Shown here: positions 52,150 to 63,269 of the stretch, piece after piece
How positions within the stretch are numbered: position 1 is the stretch's first letter
Layout: each line of letters begins with the position of its first letter
Assembly: GCA_016271365.2 (NCBI GenBank)
Contig: CM028131.1
Span: 285,825,001 to 285,889,000 of the forward strand
From: Neoceratodus forsteri
Taxonomy: Eukaryota > Chordata > Ceratodontiformes > Ceratodontidae
Reading direction: 5' to 3'
Length of the DNA stretch: 64,000 nt
The notes under the pieces: generated by a model
The model's input: the letters and a program-made list of their open reading frames with translations, nothing else
What the model was told of the DNA's origin: nothing
Database searches by the model: none
Made by a program: the position numbers and the translations under genes

Positions 52150-54640
52150 GAGGTCAAATCATGGAAAGCCATGTGTGCAAATGCCAGAAGCCTTAGCAAC
52201 AAGATGAGAGATCTGGAGGCTGTCATGGTGCAGTCAGACCTGGACATTGTGGCCATCACTGGAAACCTGGTGTAATGATAACCGTGACTGGGAGATGGCC
52301 ATACCCTGCCACAACATATTCAGAAGAGACAGAGCAGGCAGGAAGGGAGGAGGAGTGGCACTGTATGTGAAAAATGACATAAGGGCCACAGAGATCCAGG
52401 AGGAACAAAATGGGGAGAGATACTGTGGGTTAAGCTGGAAAGGAAAATGGGACAGCCATCCGCATTGGGTGTAGTCTATAGACCACCAGCCCAGGAGGAA
52501 GAAACAGATAGGGAGCTGATGCTAGCCATCCAAAGGATGGCAGACAAAGAGTGAGGTAGTACTGGTTGGAGACTCCAATATTCAGGCGTGGACTGGAGCA
52601 TCCCAGCAGCAGCATCAACTAGAAGCAGATTTATCCTGGACTCCTTCAGGGTGCCTTCCTCAAGCAACTGGTCATGGAACCAACTCGGCAGAAGGCAATA
52701 CTGGACCTTGTGCTCACAAACAGGGACAGTGTAATGGGGGTAACAGTGGGGAGCACCTGGGAAACAGTGACCACCAGTCATTGTGGTTTGAAATCACAGA
52801 AAAGAGCAGAACCAAACCATACAAAACACGTATCCTGGATTTTAGGGGGCAGACTTTGGAAAATGGGAAGATACTTGAAAGAGGCATTAAGGGAATGGGA
52901 CAGGAATCAGGGTTGAGGAACAGTGGGCAGTATTTAAAATGGGGATTACAAGAACAACAGAATTATGCATTAAGCAGGTTAGCAAGAGGAAAAGGAAGAG
53001 AGACCATTATGGTTTCCAAAGAGGTAGCAAAAGAAAGTGAAAGCCAAAAGATTGCATTCAGGCAATACAAAAAAGACACAGGCAGAAGGGATAGGGAGAA
53101 GTACCAGGAGAAGCAAAGGGAGGCAGGGAGGTCAGTAAGGAAGCCAAAGCTCAGACAGAAGAACACATTGCAAAATCAGTGGGTAGAGGACAAAACCTTT
53201 TACAGGTACATAAGTGAAAAAGAAAGACAAAAGGAGGGATGGTGAGACTGAAGGGGAGGATGGGGGCGTGTGGGATGACAACAGTAAAGCTGACATATTG
53301 AACAGGTATTTCTGCTCAGTCTTCACTGAGGAAGAGGAGGTAATGGGTCTGAAGGGAGTACAAGGAGTTAGAATGGTGCAGAAATGGACTAGAATCCCTT
53401 TACGAAAAGGGTCCTGAAGAAACTGGAAGTAATAGAGTTGATAAAGCAATGGGCCAGATGGAGTGTACCACAGGGTCCTTAAAGTACTAAGAGGTGGTGA
53501 CTGAACCTCTGGCTATCCTGTTTAGCCGATCACTGGAAACAGGAGGTACCCAAAGACTGGAGGACAGCAGATGTAGTCCCTTATACAAAAGTGGGAACAA
53601 AGAGGAAGCAGGGAACTACAGACCAGTCAGCCTCACCTCAGTAGTGGGGAAGATCATGGAAGCACTACTGAAGGAGAGATTGGTGGAACATCTGGTTGTC
53701 AATGGACTACAGGACCCAAGGCAGCATGGTTTCACCAGGGGAGGTCATGTCAGACCAACCGTTGAATTTTTGGCTGGGTGACTAGGGAGGTGGATCAGGG
53801 GAGGGCAGTGGACATGGCCTATCTGGACTTCAGCAAGGCCTTTGACACTGTGCCACATAGAAGACTATTACACAAACTGGGGAATATGGGTGGGGGCAGG
53901 ACAGTAGTGTGGTGGGTAGGTAACTGGCTGTCACTCCACAGAGGGAAGAGTGACCAGTGGGGTACTACAGGGATCAGTGCTGGGACCGGTCCTATTCAAC
54001 ATCTTCATCAGTGACATTGTGCAGGACCTAGAAGGCAGAATTTCACTGTTCGCTGATGACACAAAGCTCTGTAACAGAGTAGACACACCAGAGGGTGTAG
54101 ACAGAATGAGAAGCGACCTGCAGAAACTTGAAGAATGGTCAGGGGTTTGGCAGTTGAAATTCAATGCAAAGAAGTGCAAGGTAATGCATATGGGGCACAA
54201 AAACCCTGGCACAATATATCAGTTGGGGGTGAGGATATAGCATGCACCAAGCAGGAAAGGGATCTTGGGGTTGTCATCTCTGATGACCTCAAGGTAGGGA
54301 AACAGTGTGACAAGGCAGCAGGTAAAGCAAATAGGATGCTGGGATGTATAGGCAGGGGCATCACCAGCAGGAAAAGGAGGTCATAATTCCGCTATACAAG
54401 ACACTAGTGAGGCCCCACCTGGAGTACAGTGTACAGTTCTGGAGACCATACCTCACGTAAGGACATAGGGTAGAGAAGGTTCAGAGGAGGGCAACAAAGA
54501 TGGTGCATGGATTGCATCACAAGTCCTATGAAGACAGGTTGAAGGAACTGAACATGTACTCCCTGGAGGAGAGGAGGGAGAGAGGGATATGATAGAGACA
54601 TACAAGTATCTTACAGGGAGGAACAGGGTGCAGAAAACAC
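52150..54640 (+). pseudogene. CR1 ORF2, endonuclease and reverse transcriptase (copy F)
   Basis: Endonuclease: CANARSLSNKMRDLEAVM-like start, DNRDWEMAIP, GGGVALYVKNDIRATEIQ, GNSDHQSLWFEIT (SDH intact, in a shifted frame). Linker: SQKIAFRQYKKDTGRRDREKY, DKTFYRYISE, LNRYFCSVFTEEEE. RT: NYRPVSLTSVVGKIMEALLK, RQHGFTRGG, AYLDFSKAFDTVPHRRLL, SGVLQGSVLGPVLFNIF, SLFADDTKLCNRV (ADD intact), KFNAKKCKVMHMGHKNPG, ERDLGVVISDDLKVG and [12 protein letters not shown]. More than ten frameshifts, mostly single-base losses. Confidence 0.92.
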
Positions 54641-54966
54641 TATTTTAAGCGAAAAAGATGTTCCAGGACTAGAGGGCATGGGATGAAGTTGGAGGGAGGA
54701 CGATTCAGAGGAAACATGAGAAGAATTTCTTCACAGAGCGGGTGGTGGACAAGTGGAACACCCTGCCAGAGGAAGTGGTGGGGGCTGAAACAATCACGGG
54801 ATTTAAGAATGCATGAGATAGACATAAAGGAATTCTGGAGGTCAGGGGTAAGGGGCAACAGACTTCTAGGAAAACAAACTGAACTTACAAGGTCAAATGG
54901 GCAGACTAGGTGGGCCATAGGCCCTTATCTGCCGACACTGTCTATGTATCTATGTATCTATGTAAT

Positions 54967-55111
54967 AGGAATAATGCACTCCAGGGTGGTGTTATGCTGG
55001 GATAACATCCCTTCTCGGGTGTTGGATGCCCTGGGTCAGTGGCCCCGGGCCAACCACCCAAGGGCAGGATGTTATCCCAGCATAACACCCACCCTGTTGG
55101 GCATTATTCCT
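54967..55111. mobile_element. 145-bp foldback at the 3' end of CR1-F
   Basis: AGGAATAATGC (54967-54977) pairs with GCATTATTCCT (55101-55111). Continuing inward, CCAGGGTGGTGTTATGCTGG and GATAACATCC pair with GGATGTTATC and CCAGCATAACACCCACCCTG. Arms are ~48 bases, and the centre (CCCTGGGTCAGTGGCCCCGGG) can also pair with itself. Probably a foldback MITE: flanks TAAT/TTTAATAAT give no clear target duplication. Confidence 0.8.
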
Positions 55112-55119
55112 TTAATAAT

Positions 55120-55572
55120 ATCCACACTCTGAACCATAAGTCTTACAAAAAAGAGGAAAAAAAGATCAATTTTGGCTGCTTATGTAACAAAAATAAACAG
55201 AATCATGGCCTTATATGTGTATTGCTAAAAATAATACACATGTTGAGTCATGATTTTGACTACTTAGTTGATTATTTTGTTGAAAGAATGATAAAATGTC
55301 CAGGATGAACCAGGTGGCATGGTAAAAAGTGTTATGTAGCTCTGCCACTTGCCCCATGACGTTATTATGGCTGACGTCTACCGGCCATTTTGTAGAGCAG
55401 GCCAGGTGAGTTTTTCAAATGGGAAGACAGTTGTTTAAATTTTTTTAAATGCTACGAAAATGCATTTATCTTAAGTTTTATCATAAATGTAAACAGCAGC
55501 CTTTCCTTTACCGCTCTATGAAGCTGGCTTGTAAAATTGCTTATTTTCAAAAGCAGCTTGTTTATGCATCCT
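55120..55572 (-). mobile_element. TTAA-flanked MITE, family 2, copy iii
   Basis: Read on the minus strand from 55572 it starts AGGATGCATAAACAAGCTGC next to TTAA (55573-55576). It follows the order of copy ii: GGAAAGGCTGC, ACATTTATGATAAAAC, ATGGCCGGTAGACG, GGACATTTTATCATTC and CAAAATCATGACTC. Non-coding. The other end is lost near 55130. Confidence 0.62.
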
Positions 55573-55800
55573 TTAAACTACAGGATACACTAAATGCTGC
55601 TGAGCTAATAAACACACAAGACTATCTGAGTTCAGATTGAAATGTTTGGGGGTGAAAGGGGCTCGCTAGTTTGACTAGCTTACGGCATGCATCTAAGCAG
55701 CCACATGGCTCAACTTCAGGATACCCTAAATGCTGTTGAATCCTCTGTGCATTATGGTAGACAAACAGTGCAGAATCAATTTCACTGCAAGGCCACCCCA
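55573..55800 (+). repeat. Imperfect ~137-bp tandem unit next to the TTAA
   Basis: CAGGATACACTAAATGCTGC at 55582 and CAGGATACCCTAAATGCTGT at ~55719. The first matches 47595-47615 including the preceding TTAAACT. Confidence 0.6.
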
Positions 55801-55807
55801 CCACCAC

Positions 55808-55877
55808 CATAAACACACACACACTTCTCTTCTCTCTGTGACACACACACACACAAACACTCTCTCTTCTCTCTCTG

Positions 55878-55921
<44 letters not shown>

Positions 55922-56010
55922 TCTCTCTCTCTTCTGTCTCTGACACACACACACACACACACACACTCTCTCTCTTCTCTCTCAGACACACACACACACA
56001 CACACACTAT
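55808..56010. repeat. (AC)n/(CT)n compound microsatellite
   Basis: Alternating AC and CT blocks separated by CTCTTCTCTCTCTGA-type linkers, which repeat four or five times at a ~50-60-bp period. Open frames across it on either strand are low-complexity artefacts. Confidence 0.95.
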
Positions 56011-56490
56011 CTCTATCTCCTCTGCTTTCAGTTTGATTTCTCTTCTACTTGCTTTTTCCTTTTCAGTTTGTTTACTGTTTTTTTCATTCTTTTTATTTTT
56101 TTATTCCTCTTTGCTCAGCACCATCCACACCTGGCCTTTATGCAGTTCCACAGAAACCCAACCATTCTACTCCATACTCTCTCACGCAGTTTTTTTTTTC
56201 TTTTTTTAATGTAATTACGGTTTATTTTATTCTCTGTTGTCTTTTTCTGTGTCACTCCCAATCCCTCCCCACCCAGTCTAGTACCAGGCCTCCAGTTTCC
56301 TTGCCATGATGCTTGCTTCTTCTGCTACTGCTCCCAGTTTCTTCCCTGGCTGTCTCCACGCTCAGAGTGGCACCAAGCACTCAGGCGAGCACTCCTTATA
56401 TTCTTGTTTGATGCACAGATTGTGAATCAGAGTAACTGGCACATGCGCTGCTTGTGAGCATGCTCGACCAACTTCACGCACAGGCCTGTT
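56011..56490. other. T-rich stretch, nothing recognised
   Basis: Poly-T runs at 56190-56208 and CT-rich sequence. No coding or repeat identity assigned. Confidence 0.4.
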
Positions 56491-57082
56491 ACATGACTCA
56501 TCGGAGTACAGGCAAGGCAGCACATGGCTCATCAGAGTACAGGCAAGGCAGCACATGGCTCATCGGAGTACAGGCAAGGCAGCACATGACTCATCGGAGT
56601 ACAGGCAAGGCAGCACATGGCTCATCGGAGTACAGGCAAGGCAGCACATGGCTCATCGGAGTACAGGCAAGGCAGCACATGACTCATCGGAGTACAGGCA
56701 AGGCAGCACATGGCTCATCGGAGTACAGGCAAGGCAGCACATGGCTCATCGGAGTACAGGCAAGGCAGCACATGGCTCATCGGAGTACAGGCAAGGCAGC
56801 ACATGGCTCATCGGAGTACAGGCAAGGCAGCACATGGCTCATCGGAGTACAGGCAAGGCAGCACATGACTCATCGGAGTACAGGCAAGGCAGCACATGGC
56901 TCATCGGAGTACAGGCAAGGCAGCACATGGCTCATCGGAGTACAGGCAAGGCAGTACATGGCTCATCGGAGTACAGGCAAGGCAGCACATGACTCATCAG
57001 AGTACAGGCAAGGCAGCACATGGCTCATCGGAGTACAGGCAAGGCAGCACATGACTCATCGGAGTACAGGCAAGGCAGAACA
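56491..57082 (+). repeat. 31-bp minisatellite, about 19 copies
   Basis: The unit is ACATGGCTCATCGGAGTACA + GGCAAGGCAGC (31 bp), nearly identical between copies. The commonest variant is CATGACTC for CATGGCTC, seen in copies 1, 4, 7, 13, 17 and 19. Rare changes are CATCAG (copies 2 and 17) and a GCAGT start (copy 16). Because 31 is not a multiple of 3 and the unit lacks plus-strand stops, all three plus frames stay open. The 221-codon frame (56454-57119) is therefore an artefact of the array. Confidence 0.96.
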
Positions 57083-58004
57083 TGGCTCATTGTTGCCCGT
57101 GGCAAACAGCAGACGGTGATGTCTGGAATTTGTGGTGGTTTCACTGCGTTTGCTTCATTCCTGGATGCAGCCAGGGAGTGCATACTGTACTTGAAAGAAA
57201 CTAATACTGCCTGATTAGACATGCTTGTGTGGACAATGAGCTACTGCATTTGTGTTGTAGCTGTTTAATGCACCCTTCTGTCTCATGCCCCATGGTGCCA
57301 TAAACACTACCTAGAGGGACCCTAGCTGGCATCTTCCCAAGGTGGGGCCCAATTGTACCAGACAACCAGGGGACAGCTAAACAGTTTTCTCAAATGTTTC
57401 TGTCTTGTTCCTTAAAGTGTGCCCTGGCACTAGTACTACCAAAGACTCTTTATTTAGTAATTTTTACAACTTTCTCTGGTTTGTTGCAAGTGTCCCATAA
57501 CCTGGGTGCCCAGTCCAGTGTGTGAGTGTGGATTTTACCATCTAGCACCATTTTGGTGGAAAGTCCTTCCATGTGACATCAAGGGCCCTATTCTCAGTTA
57601 CAACTTGCAACAGGTGGCAGCACAAAAGTGAGGTTTTACTGCTGCATGAACAAAAGGAAAAGGTCACTCATGGGGAAATGGGTGCAACCAGAAAAGGACA
57701 CAGAGTAACAAAAAAGAAAACTGTGCACTCGAACACTGCATTCACATATGCAGACTCAGCTAGAGGTTACTGCTTTAATGTACTTTATTTGCCATATGAT
57801 AAGCAGCATACAAATGTGAACATTGCAGCTACACTCAACGTTTCATGCATTTACTTGCACTTTGTCAAGAATACAAAGGTACTCCCAACAATGTCCCTTA
57901 CAACTTTCTTAAAGGGGCAGATGCAGGGAAATTAATTAAAATAGGTGTACAAAGTCATTAGGAAGTGCTGAAACATTGCTTAAAACAGTGATAAAAATCA
58001 TTAA
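57083..58004. other. No gene recognised
   Basis: A 120-codon plus frame at 57573-57935 has no recognisable domain, no clear codon bias and no splice or promoter context that I could see. 57830-57860 contains CTTTGTCAAGAATACAAAGG, a short inverted pair. Confidence 0.4.
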
Positions 58005-58105
58005 ATAGAAACAGAGAAAATGATGACAGAAAAAGACCAATGGTCCATCCAGCCTGCCTGGAGAAAACAATGCTAAAAAAACCACAAGGACTCAAATAGT
58101 ATTGC
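58005..58105 (-). mobile_element. CR1 3'-end fragment (copy-B-like)
   Basis: Read on the minus strand it has GGCAGGCTGGATGGACCATT, GGTCTTTTTCTGTCATCATT and TCTCTGTTTCTATTT, matching the 3' end of CR1-B at 33970-34020. Only ~60-100 bases remain, a typical severely 5'-truncated CR1. Confidence 0.75.
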
Positions 58106-59550
58106 ACCCTGATCCACTAGATGATGGTTCAGGGAGTCATACAGTCCAAAGAAATTTATTTTCCAATAAAAGATCTGCAAAGGGAAGGAAAACATAGTAA
58201 TTCAATACGGTCTGATACCTGCAAATATAGCAATATGACGTGTAGAGAAATGGGGCTAATTCAAATGTATCATTCAACCCTGGTTTAGCAGTGGCTCATT
58301 TTGTTACAGAATGCATTTCATTTAGTGAAACGCCCCCCATGCCCAGCAGATTTGCTCAGTTGCTAGGGCTTTCCTATGTAATCAGGTTGCATTGTCATTT
58401 ACTACCCCCGAATTGAGGAGATGCACAACTTAGGTTTAGGAGCCTGGATCATTGCATGACTTGGGGGGTGGGGCGGGGTTGTATCCAGTAAATAAGATAG
58501 AAAACTAGCACAGTGCCAGCACTCAGAGCAAAGATTTTAGTGGGCCTAATGACAGTAATTAAAACCCACTCTGATGCAGTACCTCCTCACCTCCCCATTA
58601 GGGCACTCCTCTTGAGGACCTTCCCAATGCAATAGCAAGTTCCCCACCGCATGCACTTCATAGCACTAAATAAATAGCCCCAGGCACTGAACTCAAACAG
58701 AAAGAAACAAGTTTAATTAGGGCAGCAACCCTAAATAGAAGGAACTGGTGGGTTAGTGATTGGGGTAGAATGTGTAGTCTGACTGGTCTTCTGTGCCCTC
58801 TTAAGACCAGCCTGATTTATCACAGGTCCGCTATTCAAATACCCCTCAAGGCACAGTTGAAATACTGCTTCTTTTGGACTGTAGCTTAGGTGCCCTCTTA
58901 GACTTGGCCATTTCTGCTTGTCCACCCCCAAAACAACACACGTACAGTACAGTATGATGTCAGCCCTACTGTACTGGGGGCACTACCCTCCATCCCACTG
59001 GTACTAATGCTTAATCCATAGCCACTACTAGGGAGTTCTCACTGCTTCACTGGGTACCCTGCCATGGAAACATTGGAGTCATTATGACATTTCACATTGT
59101 TGGTGAACGATGGTGCACTCAGGGCTTCAGTTAACTCCATTTTGGGAGTATTTGACTCCCCAAAATAAGGCAACAACTTCAAAATAAAGAGGAAGGAAAT
59201 TACTGACATACAAATAAAAAAAAAAACTGGATGACTTCCAAAGCTGAAGTCACAGATGCTAAGAAATTATGGATTTTTCTAAAATAAATTGTATTTTACC
59301 ACTAATATTTGTATTAACATCCATAAATTGATCCTTCTTAGAATACTGGCTTTCAAATTGTGGAATCTGGGAAGTATTTTGACTTCCAAAAAACTGGAAT
59401 GACTTTCAGATTTTGGCTAATGGAAGTATTTAACTTCCAAAAAAAAAATAAAAATAACTAAATCCATGGGTGCACTTAAACATAAATAAAGTTATCCATG
59501 CTTTGTGAACAGAAAACCCTAAACCAAAAGGCCTTACACCTCCATGTGAG
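58106..59550. other. No gene recognised
   Basis: Short frames only. 59130-59460 is AT-rich with repeated GGAAGTATTT.ACTTCC and GACTTCCAAA motifs that read as small inverted repeats. 58437-58480 is G-rich (TTGGGGGGTGGGGCGGGG). Confidence 0.4.
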
Positions 59551-59551
59551 G

Positions 59552-60205
59552 TACAGTGGGACCCGCTTATAAGAACATTGGATATAAGAACATTATCCTC
59601 TTGTCCCTGGGTCACACCTGGAAATGAGCCTCGGCGCTGTGTGCCTTTCCTGATTACCAAAATTTTAAATAAAATAAAGAACATCGCATTTATAGGAACA
59701 TTTTTGGGATGTCCCAATTCTGGCCTATTATTTTCAACTGCAGTAAAGTCCATTTATAAGAACAGTCAGTCCATATATAAGAATAGTTTTATTTTTCAGA
59801 GATAGTGGTAGACAGTAATGTTCACATCTGAGTGCTCTAAACCTAGGCTGACTCATCATCATCATCATCTAGTTTCTTCATTAACGGTCACTTAAGTAGT
59901 GAATGGGTATGTGAAAGATGTCCTACGAAGAAGGTAACATATTCTTTCATAGTTAGGTGCAGCACTGAATGAATTTTAATTCTATACTTCTATTGTTTGA
60001 GCAAAAGCTATTTTAAAAAGCTGTATTGTACTACTGTTAATAATGAATTCTCTAAAAACAAGTCTGAGCTCAATTTAATCATGTTAACCATGGATTTTAG
60101 ATGGATTTTCACTGGTTTTAGTGAAGGCCTCTTATAAGAACAAGCCGGTTATAAGAAATTTGTTGTTTGGCATTTAGGGTGTGCTTATAACAGGGCTCCA
60201 CCGTA
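59552..60205. mobile_element. pogo/Tigger-like MITE, copy 1 (with an empty TTAA site)
   Basis: The ends are CAGTGGGACCCGCTTATAAG (59554) and, on the other strand from 60203, CGGTGGAGCCCTGTTATAAG, each preceded by TA: the TA target and CAGTGG ends of the Tc1/mariner-pogo group. Subterminal TATAAGAACA motifs are repeated. No transposase. 59600-59690 contains ~85 bases missing from copy 2. At 59892-59895 lies a TTAA that in copy 2 carries an inserted element. Confidence 0.72.
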
Positions 60206-62015
60206 TGTGGACTCCAGGCTGCATGATCAAGTCCAGTTACACTTCCCAAATATTTTACAGGTTTTGTTGCAGGGACAAGCCCTGGATTTACTCAAGGTTC
60301 CTGATGTTTGGTGCAGGGGCTAAATTGGGCAGTCACTCCCAGGAACCCAGTTCTACCTCCCCTGACACCTTTTTCTGTTAAACACTAGAGAGAGTTCTGC
60401 CTCCAGGGGAATGGTTGTTCCACCTCCTACAAATGTAGAGATTACTGTTCCACCTCCTAAACATTTCCAGTATAACCACTGGTTCAGTGTTGATGTGTGG
60501 TGTCAGCACACAGTGTCCGCTTCTGCTGGTGAATGTTGTAGGCTTTGACATTACCCTGATGCCACTGAAGGGCTCTCCTGACTTCAGCAGTTGCTCATTA
60601 TCTTTCTCCTCACAGGCAGCTCTTCCAGGGTTCTTCAATGGAGTTCCCCTCACTCAGCACATCCAGGCATCCAGTCCCACAGGAGTGACTATAACTAGCA
60701 CTGGCAGTAGCGCTGAACAGGGGGACTAGTCACATCCTCATACTAGGGCTTGTAGTGCAAACCAAAGTCCTTCTGCAAGCCGTACCTTTTGACCTCAAAC
60801 CTATGTCTTTCACCATATGACTACCTCTAGTTCTGTAGGCAGTATTTCTACAACACACTTCTCTTTCTGGCAGACACTCAACCTGCTTCTTTCAGAAGTT
60901 TTGATCAGGTTGCTCTCAACTTTGGAGTCAGGTCTCTAGCCCTGTAGTTAGGTTTCTCCCAGACTGTACGTGCCTGAAACCAGCCTCCTGTCCTTGATTG
61001 CGAAAGCACTGAGACTGAGCAGTTGTGACTACAGTCAGCAACTCTGCCTGAGGTGTTCTCTTGACCAGTTACAGGAGTCAACTGATGTAGTGCTGGGACT
61101 GCCCTTACAGTTCACTGGAGGAAATGCAGATCTCCTTTGGTCGTGGAGCTGTCAATCCCACTGGTCAGTGCTGGAGGTCCATTATGTGACATAGGATTGG
61201 TTACAATCTTGTTACAGAACTCATTACAGTCCTTTTGTATCACAGAAGCTCCCAATGGCTCGCCTTCAGGCTCTGCAGCATAACTGGCCAGTGGCAAAAT
61301 GCTTGACCACTGTTTCTGTGGTGATGAGGTCAGGGTGCACTAAGATGGATGCAACCTGTAGTGACTGGTGGCACTGGCTTCAAAAGTCTCTATTCTGTAG
61401 CACTCTGCAAACAATTTCTGTTGCCTTTATTGGTGTTGCTTGGGATTGTGCTGTTGTAAGATGCAGTCAGGGCTCCATTTGGGACATTCCCCAGTCTGCT
61501 GGGAGCATCGGTTGTGTCATTCATGTGAGCATGTAAGGCTTTGATAGGAGCCATCGGAAATGGTGCTGAAGTGCTGAAGTTGTTTGATGCTGTTATGCTC
61601 TCTCCACGTCTCTGCTGCAAACTTCCTCGGGGGACCAGAGCTCACTTCTGCTGCCCCTTTGGTAAGGCATGGGGAGCCCAGATAAGCCTCCACACTCCTG
61701 GGGGGCTACACCTAACCCTAGTCTTTGCTAACAGCTGCTCTTGTGTTACAGAATCCATACCAAAGTAATTCCCATCCCTTCCTTTCAGTTCAAATCGCAT
61801 CACTGCAAGTGCTCTTACCACCTGCAGGATTTGTAGGATTCTGCCACCAGCACTGTGGGGTCCACTACTCTCTTGTGTATATGGCTCTGTGGGTCATCAG
61901 CATGGTGGCCCTTACCCTCTTTCCCTCGAGGTTGCAAGCACTTTTGTGGCTGTGCAGGAGAAGACCATAAAGTTACCAATGGTGCTAAATAGTCACAGCA
62001 AACATCTTTGTCCAC
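60206..62015. other. No gene or element recognised
   Basis: Unique-looking sequence with many short frames. CCACCTCCTA.AAAT occurs twice (about 60420 and 60452). It lies between two copies of the Tigger-like element. No splice-framed coding exon could be supported. Confidence 0.4.
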
Positions 62016-62218
62016 TACAGTGGAGCCCACTTATAAGAACATCGGCTATAAGAACACCCCATTTATAGGAACATTTTTGGGATGTCCTGATTTTTGCCCA
62101 TTATTTTCAATGGCAGTAAAGCTTGTTTATAAGAACAGTCAGCCCGTTTACAAGAACAGTTTTTTTTTTCCCCAGAGGTAGTGCTAGATGGTCTTTATCA
62201 CCTCTGAGTATGGTAATA

Positions 62219-62796
62219 CTAGTCTGAATAGTGATTTAGTTTCCTCATTAATGGTCACTTCAAGGAAAACTACACCCTCCTTTCTTGTACATTTTGTTTG
62301 TTTCCACGTCAGCAGACTATTTTTTTCTTTTGTAGCTGTTAGATATATGTGATTGTTTTAATTTATTTTCACTGTTCATACTAGTCCCTGTAACTATCCA
62401 AGGAATATCATAGAAACATAGACTTTGACGGCAGATAAGGACCACTTGGCCCACCCAGTCTGCCCATCTCCCTTCCTATAGGATAAGCTGCAGATTCTAG
62501 TTAACCAACAGCCTACTTCCTGCAACCCCCACTACAATTGCCTTATGTCTGTCCCATGCATGTTTGAATTTCCCCACTGTTTTAGACCCAACAACCTCCC
62601 CAGGAAGGCAGTTCCATGCATCCACATGCTGGTCTGAATAGTGATTTAGTTTCCTCATTAATGGTCACTTAAAGGAAAATTACACCCTCATTTCTTGTAC
62701 ATTTTATTTGTTTCCATGTCAACAGACTAATTTTTTCTTTTGTAGCTGTTAGATATATGTGATTGTTTTAATTTATTTTCACTGTTCATACTAGTC
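62219..62796 (+). repeat. 168-bp direct duplication, offset 410 bp
   Basis: 62219-62386 (CTAGTCTGAATAGTGATTTA ... TTCATACTAGTC) recurs at 62629-62796. Each copy spans ~40 bases of Tigger-like flank, the TTAA (TCAA in the first copy) and the first ~125 bases of the TTAA-type MITE. A CR1 3' fragment lies between the copies. Confidence 0.9.
62409..62626 (-). mobile_element. CR1 3'-end fragment (copy-A-like)
   Basis: The minus strand matches 14662-14885: it covers the last coding block (GCCTTCCTGGGGAGGTTGTT, i.e. ...LP.EVV) and the 3' UTR to GGTCCTTATCTGCCGTCAAA and GTCTATGTTTCTATG. About 218 bp at ~85-88% identity to copy A. Confidence 0.88.
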
Positions 62797-63269
62797 TCCA
62801 TTTCCTGGTTGTTGAAATCTCCTTGTCCTGAGAGCTGCATTAGCATATGTCAGCACCCTTCAGACTCCACAGTATGTCTGTCTGCTTAATTAGAGTTTAA
62901 CAAAACAAGTTGCAGTAAGGTGTGAAATACCACATTTGCCTACAGTTAACTTTGCAAACTGAGTTGTAATGCAGGGGTTTTCCTTTTAAGAGTTTTTTTC
63001 AGGATATTTGTACTTTCAGCATAAAGATATGTGGTATAAATGAGTGATTTGACATCATGTTCTCATATACGAATGCAGCGCTCATGGACAATGAGATTTC
63101 AAATAACCATAAAATGGAGACCCCCAGGATAGATATAGGGGAGTAGCAAGAACAGTGAAAACAAATTAAAGTGGACATGTATATTCCCAACACCTACAGG
63201 AAAAGACTTGTCAGTTGACATGGAAACAAATAAAATGTACAAAACATGAGGACGTAGTTTTCCCTTTAA
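62669..63269. mobile_element. piggyBac-like (TTAA) MITE with long inverted ends, 593 bp
   Basis: TTAA at 62669-62672 and 63266-63269 flank an element beginning AGGAAAATTACACCCTCAT and ending GAGGACGTAGTTTTCCCT. The inverted ends extend ~200 bases (TGTACATTTTATTTGTTTCC against GGAAACAAATAAAATGTACA). The paralogous copy at 59554-60203 has a single TTAA at this place, which confirms both boundaries and the target duplication. No coding capacity. An incomplete relative is at 21576. Confidence 0.85.

Larger units (their letters stand above)
50178..54965 (+). mobile_element. Nearly full-length CR1-type LINE, copy F
   Basis: A 5' region with a 212-bp duplication, ORF1 (about 50999-51904), ORF2 (52150-54600) and a 3' end GGCCCTTATCTGCCGAC with a (CTATGTAT)n tail at 54940-54965. 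Many small deletions cause frameshifts throughout, so it is older than copies C and E. It ends at the foldback 54967-55111. Confidence 0.9.

Noticed and set aside
55622..56209. Cys/Val- or His/Thr-rich open frames on both strands
   Set aside because: Translations of the AC/CT compound microsatellite.
56491..57082. CRISPR-like array
   Set aside because: Repeats are head-to-tail with no unique spacers; eukaryotic context.
56454..57119. 221-codon repeat protein with HGSSEYRQGSTWLIGVQ units
   Set aside because: It is the translation of a 31-bp minisatellite cycling through all three frames; other plus frames of the array are equally open.
57573..57935. 120-codon plus frame
   Set aside because: No recognisable domain, no Kozak-like or splice context, composition unremarkable; noted as an unassigned stretch only.
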